From Aminipila butyrica (GTDB lineage: Bacteria; Bacillota; Clostridia; Peptostreptococcales; Anaerovoracaceae), in NCBI RefSeq assembly GCF_010669305.1, contig NZ_CP048649.1:2356001-2420000 (forward strand): a stretch of DNA of 64,000 bases, in the 5' to 3' direction. The translations under genes and the position numbers were made by a program. Position 1 is the stretch's first letter. Each line of letters opens with the position of its first letter. Under the pieces are notes generated by a model. The model made no database searches. It saw only the letters and a list, made by a program, of their open reading frames with translations, and had not been told where the DNA came from. Of the stretch, positions 61,041 through 64,000 are shown in pieces.

Positions 61041-62408
61041 ATGCAAAAGATTTATGTCCTTGATACCAATGTTTTGATACAGTCACCCTACGCACTGCAA
61101 TCCTTTGAAGACAATAAAATCGTTCTTCCAATTGTCGTCTTAGAGGAACTTGATAAATTGAAAAATGAAGATGGGGAGCGGGGCCGCAATGCACGTCAAT
61201 CGATTAAATTTTTAGAACAATTAAGACAAATCGGAAATTTGTTTGAGGGTGTCCAGCTAGCCTCTGGGGGCCTCCTTAAAATAGAGCCCAATTTTGCTTC
61301 TGTGGAATTGCCTCACGGGTTTAAAAATGACTTAAATGACAACAGAATTTTAAAGGTGTGTTTAGATTTGATGGAAACTCATAAGCCCGTCATCTTGGTT
61401 ACAAAGGATATCATCGTTAGACTGAAGTCGCAAATGCTGGGCATTACAACAGAAGATTTTACAGCAGAACAGTCCCCCACCTTGGATCAGCAATATACGG
61501 GCCGAATGGACGTGTACTCCTCTGATATGAAAATGAGTGAATTTAAAAAGAAGGGAATTCCCCTGGAAAACTTATACACCATAGAACAAGATGTCATTAC
61601 ATCGGTAGCTCCGGAATACAATCAATTTCTCATTATTCATTCTGAATTAAATCCAAAGAAAACCTTATTGGGCCGATTTGACGGAAAGAAAGCAGTAGCA
61701 TTAAAAAGCCTCAAAGATGAACCCTTTGACATCAAGCCGAAAAATGTAGGACAACGTTTTTTGCAGGAAGCTCTAATGCAGGATGCCGATACAGCGCCGC
61801 TAGTCATTGTCAAAGGCCCTGCCGGTACGGCAAAAACCTTTTATTCTCTTGCCGTCGGCTTGCATCAAACCCTGGAGCCCGATAACAGGGCTTACAGAAA
61901 AATATTAATCACCAGATCCAACATTCAATTTGATGAAGAAATCGGTTTTCTTCCTGGCACAGAGCAAGAAAAGATTGCACCTTTGCTGCGTCCTATTATT
62001 GATAACTTAGAAATTCTGGTGGATCGAAATGCGACAGAACGCTATAAAAATGAACACGAGCTGAAAGATAAAATCGATGAATTGTTTGATCGGGGTATCA
62101 TATCAGCTGAAGCCATGAACTTTATCCGAGGCCGCTCCATAACCCATACCTATTTAATTATTGATGAAGCGCAGAATTTAACACCAAGACAGGTGAAAGG
62201 AATCATTACCAGAGTTGGCAAAGGGACAAAGGTAATCTTGTTGGGAGACCCTCAGCAAATTGACAATCCCTTGTTAGACGAAAAAACCAACGGATTGAGC
62301 TATGCATCAGAAAAGATGAAGGGAAGTCCCTTGTGCTTTCAACTTGCCATGCTCCCCAGCGAATGTCTGCGGTCTGAATTAGCATATGACGCAGCCCAAA
62401 GAATGTAA
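61041..62408 (+). CDS. PIN-PhoH family ATPase
   Basis: This 455-residue protein fuses an N-terminal PIN domain (VLDTNVLIQSP, acidic residues typical of a nuclease) to a PhoH ATPase with Walker A GPAGTAKTFYSLA and Walker B LIIDEAQNL. PhoH2-type proteins are RNA helicase/ribonucleases. The ATG at 61041 follows GGAGG by five bases; the frame opens at 61029. It stands alone between two amidase genes. Confidence 0.93.
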   Translation: MQKIYVLDTNVLIQSPYALQSFEDNKIVLPIVVLEELDKLKNEDGERGRNARQSIKFLEQLRQIGNLFEGVQLASGGLLKIEPNFASVELPHGFKNDLNDNRILKVCLDLMETHKPVILVTKDIIVRLKSQMLGITTEDFTAEQSPTLDQQYTGRMDVYSSDMKMSEFKKKGIPLENLYTIEQDVITSVAPEYNQFLIIHSELNPKKTLLGRFDGKKAVALKSLKDEPFDIKPKNVGQRFLQEALMQDADTAPLVIVKGPAGTAKTFYSLAVGLHQTLEPDNRAYRKILITRSNIQFDEEIGFLPGTEQEKIAPLLRPIIDNLEILVDRNATERYKNEHELKDKIDELFDRGIISAEAMNFIRGRSITHTYLIIDEAQNLTPRQVKGIITRVGKGTKVILLGDPQQIDNPLLDEKTNGLSYASEKMKGSPLCFQLAMLPSECLRSELAYDAAQRM

Positions 62409-62417
62409 TAGATAGAA

Positions 62418-62453
62418 AATAAGCCAGCAAGTATAAAAACTTGCTGGCTTATT
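62418..62453. terminator. Bidirectional terminator
   Basis: AATAAGCCAGCAAGT (62418-62432) pairs exactly with ACTTGCTGGCTTATT (62439-62453) around ATAAAA; T-rich tails follow. It ends the phoH gene and the convergent amidase gene. Confidence 0.92.
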
Positions 62454-62496
62454 TTATTGATGCTGCTCTTTCTCAACGAATACGCTTAAGATCTGA

Positions 62497-63897
62497 TTAT
62501 TCACTATGGGATTTTAAAAATTTCACAATGCCGTCCGCATTATACCGTGCTACTTTGTCTCTCCATTCATCGCTTTTCAGCAATTCGATTTCTTCAAGGT
62601 TTGTATAGAATCCGTGTTCAATCAATACCGCTGGCATATTGGTATTTTTAATGACATACAGATTTCCTGTTTTAACACCCCGGTTACGAATACCGATTCC
62701 CGGGAAATTGGCATCGGCGATGGCTGTTGCCAACTGGTTGCTGAGCACACTTCCTTCATAGTGATAGATTTCCCACCCATTTGCGCTTGTCCATTCGTCC
62801 CCGTTACCAAAAGCATTGGCATGGATGCTCACAAAGATATCTCCATCCGAATTGTTTGCCTCTGCACATCTGTTGGCAAGACTAGGGTCTGAATCATCCT
62901 CTACGGTAAGAATGACTTCTACGCCTTCGGCTTCCAGGTAACGCTTCATTTTATTGGCAACAGCCCGGTTAAACTCGTATTCTCGCAATATGCCCTGTGG
63001 GCTTCGTTTTCCAGCTGTCGATGAGCCATGGCCAGGATCCAGCACAACGACCAACTTTCCGTCCTCCATCGGGTTAAAATAAGTACTTAGCGTTTTAAAG
63101 GCAACTTTTAAGGTTTTTCCGTCCGCAGACAAACTGACAACAGGGGTTGACGCTTCTTTTAAGTCACACACAACTCGGGCAGTGTTTTCACTGTAAGCAG
63201 CTGTTCTTACTGCCGTTAAGGGAGATGATTTCTGGTTATAAGTCAAATCGGATACTTGTGAATCAGCCAGAAAATTCTTCACATCCAATACAAATCGGTT
63301 GGGGGTAGTCAACATGGTGGTCACGTAGCCCTCTGACGATTTAATCGCTTCTGACAGTTCAATAGTTACAATGGTATTCTCCTTTTTTGAGTTTCCCTCT
63401 TTCAGGGAAACGGCGGTGATATTCCCTTTGATTTCCGGTTTTACCTCAGGATCTCCAGCCGATGAAATGGTAACAGTCCTGCTGGAATCAATCCAACCGA
63501 CGCGGAATCCCAGTTCCTCTGCAACAAATCGCACAGGAATCACCGTTCTCTCGTTTTTTATGATGGCCGGAACATCCAGCGTTTTCTTCTTGCCATTTAC
63601 GGTGGCGGTCTTGTCATTGATTTTAAGAATGACAGTTGTCGTGTCGTATTTTACCGTAACGGTATAACTGTCTTGATCCCATTTCACCGTTCCGCCAAGG
63701 GACTCGAAAACTGCTCTTGCCGGAACAAGGGTTCGATCATTCTGGATAAAAGGCATCACGTCTGCTGATACTTGCTTATTATTTATTACCAGATTAACGT
63801 CTGTTGTATTTGTTGCTGCGTCAACGGTTTGCCCCGTCATTGCACAGAAAAGTATTATAAATATAAATACCGCTGTGAAATTTAGTCTTTTTGTCAT
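62497..63897 (-). CDS. N-acetylmuramoyl-L-alanine amidase with copper-amine-oxidase-like, AMIN and Amidase_3 domains
   Basis: This 466-residue secreted protein has a signal peptide, copper amine oxidase-like region (~30-150, repeating VPARAVFE/VIPVRFVAEELG), an AMIN domain (~160-275) for wall targeting, and Amidase_3 with LDPGHGSSTAG, VSIHANAFG and LIEHGFYTN. It is a cell-wall hydrolase. AAGGGGA precedes the ATG. Confidence 0.93.
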   Translation of the reverse strand: MTKRLNFTAVFIFIILFCAMTGQTVDAATNTTDVNLVINNKQVSADVMPFIQNDRTLVPARAVFESLGGTVKWDQDSYTVTVKYDTTTVILKINDKTATVNGKKKTLDVPAIIKNERTVIPVRFVAEELGFRVGWIDSSRTVTISSAGDPEVKPEIKGNITAVSLKEGNSKKENTIVTIELSEAIKSSEGYVTTMLTTPNRFVLDVKNFLADSQVSDLTYNQKSSPLTAVRTAAYSENTARVVCDLKEASTPVVSLSADGKTLKVAFKTLSTYFNPMEDGKLVVVLDPGHGSSTAGKRSPQGILREYEFNRAVANKMKRYLEAEGVEVILTVEDDSDPSLANRCAEANNSDGDIFVSIHANAFGNGDEWTSANGWEIYHYEGSVLSNQLATAIADANFPGIGIRNRGVKTGNLYVIKNTNMPAVLIEHGFYTNLEEIELLKSDEWRDKVARYNADGIVKFLKSHSE

Positions 63898-63942
63898 AAG
63901 AGTCCCCTTTTTGTATCACAAATCATCAATTTACTCTTACAG

Positions 63943-63951
63943 ATTATAGCA
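63943..63951 (-). promoter_or_regulatory. Extended -10 promoter of the second amidase
   Basis: TGC-TATAAT on the minus strand (TGC 63949-63951, TATAAT 63943-63948) is a perfect extended -10, about 45 bp before the ATG. No good -35 is seen. Confidence 0.55.
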
Positions 63952-64000
63952 GAAAAAATGACAAAAATCTATTTCTATCACCAAATGGTAACACGACTGA

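Overview
The window reads as a chromosome segment of an endospore-forming, anaerobic Gram-positive bacterium of the class Clostridia. The evidence is the set of sporulation genes (spoIIAA-AB-sigF, spoIIGA-sigE, sigG, sigK, spoVAC-AD-AE), an acyl-CoA dehydrogenase/EtfBA operon in which EtfA carries a clostridial 2[4Fe-4S] domain, meso-diaminopimelate dehydrogenase, type III glutamine synthetase, RNase Y, and strong GGAGG ribosome-binding sites. I cannot name the genus from sequence alone. I saw no tRNA, rRNA, insertion sequence, phage gene or CRISPR array; everything looks like core chromosome.

Layout. 1-4.5 kb (- strand): a DUF4125 gene, a TPR gene and a DUF4037 nucleotidyltransferase-fold gene in tight order, then a sigma-54-type activator cut by the window edge. 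4.6-6.6 kb: spoVAC-AD-AE. 6.7-9 kb: maf, a small ferredoxin, malic enzyme. 9-12.4 kb: acyl-CoA dehydrogenase-etfB-etfA with a Rex-like inverted repeat upstream. 12.7-14.2 kb: spoIIAA-AB-sigF. 14.3-18.6 kb: thiI, a cysteine desulfurase, rny. 18.8-26.7 kb: rodA, then radC-mreBCD-mrdA-minD. 26.8-27.7 kb: a 55-residue DUF1540 protein and sigK. 27.8-32.2 kb: two cyclic-di-GMP proteins, divergently transcribed. 32.3-35.7 kb: an amino-acid ABC transporter whose binding protein resembles cysteine-binding proteins, preceded by a 35-codon Cys-rich leader ORF and an intrinsic terminator. 35.8-40.8 kb: DUF1015, cmk, nrdR, ymxH-like, a trigger-factor-like lipoprotein, sigG. 41-44.1 kb: a lysine riboswitch and dapA-dapB-ddh. 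44.2-53.6 kb: gltBD, glnN and an ANTAR regulator. 53.7-56.7 kb: spoIIGA-sigE and infC-rpmI-rplT. 56.7-64 kb: lexA, a MoxR/VWA pair, two cell-wall amidases and a PhoH-family protein.

The genes group into three themes. First, cell shape and sporulation: the elongation machinery and all four compartment-specific sigma factors lie between 12.7 and 54.4 kb, and the spoIIG promoter keeps the unusual 22-bp spacing and a Spo0A box. Second, nitrogen and amino-acid supply under RNA-level control: a lysine riboswitch, an attenuated glutamine synthetase transcript with an ANTAR protein next door, and the Cys-leader transporter. Third, anaerobic redox metabolism.

The most novel-looking element is the 35.4-35.7 kb leader. 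It has a consensus promoter, a leader peptide with four Cys codons in seven, three mutually exclusive base-pairings, and a terminator just before a probable cysteine transporter. It reads as a trp-style attenuator tuned to cysteine.
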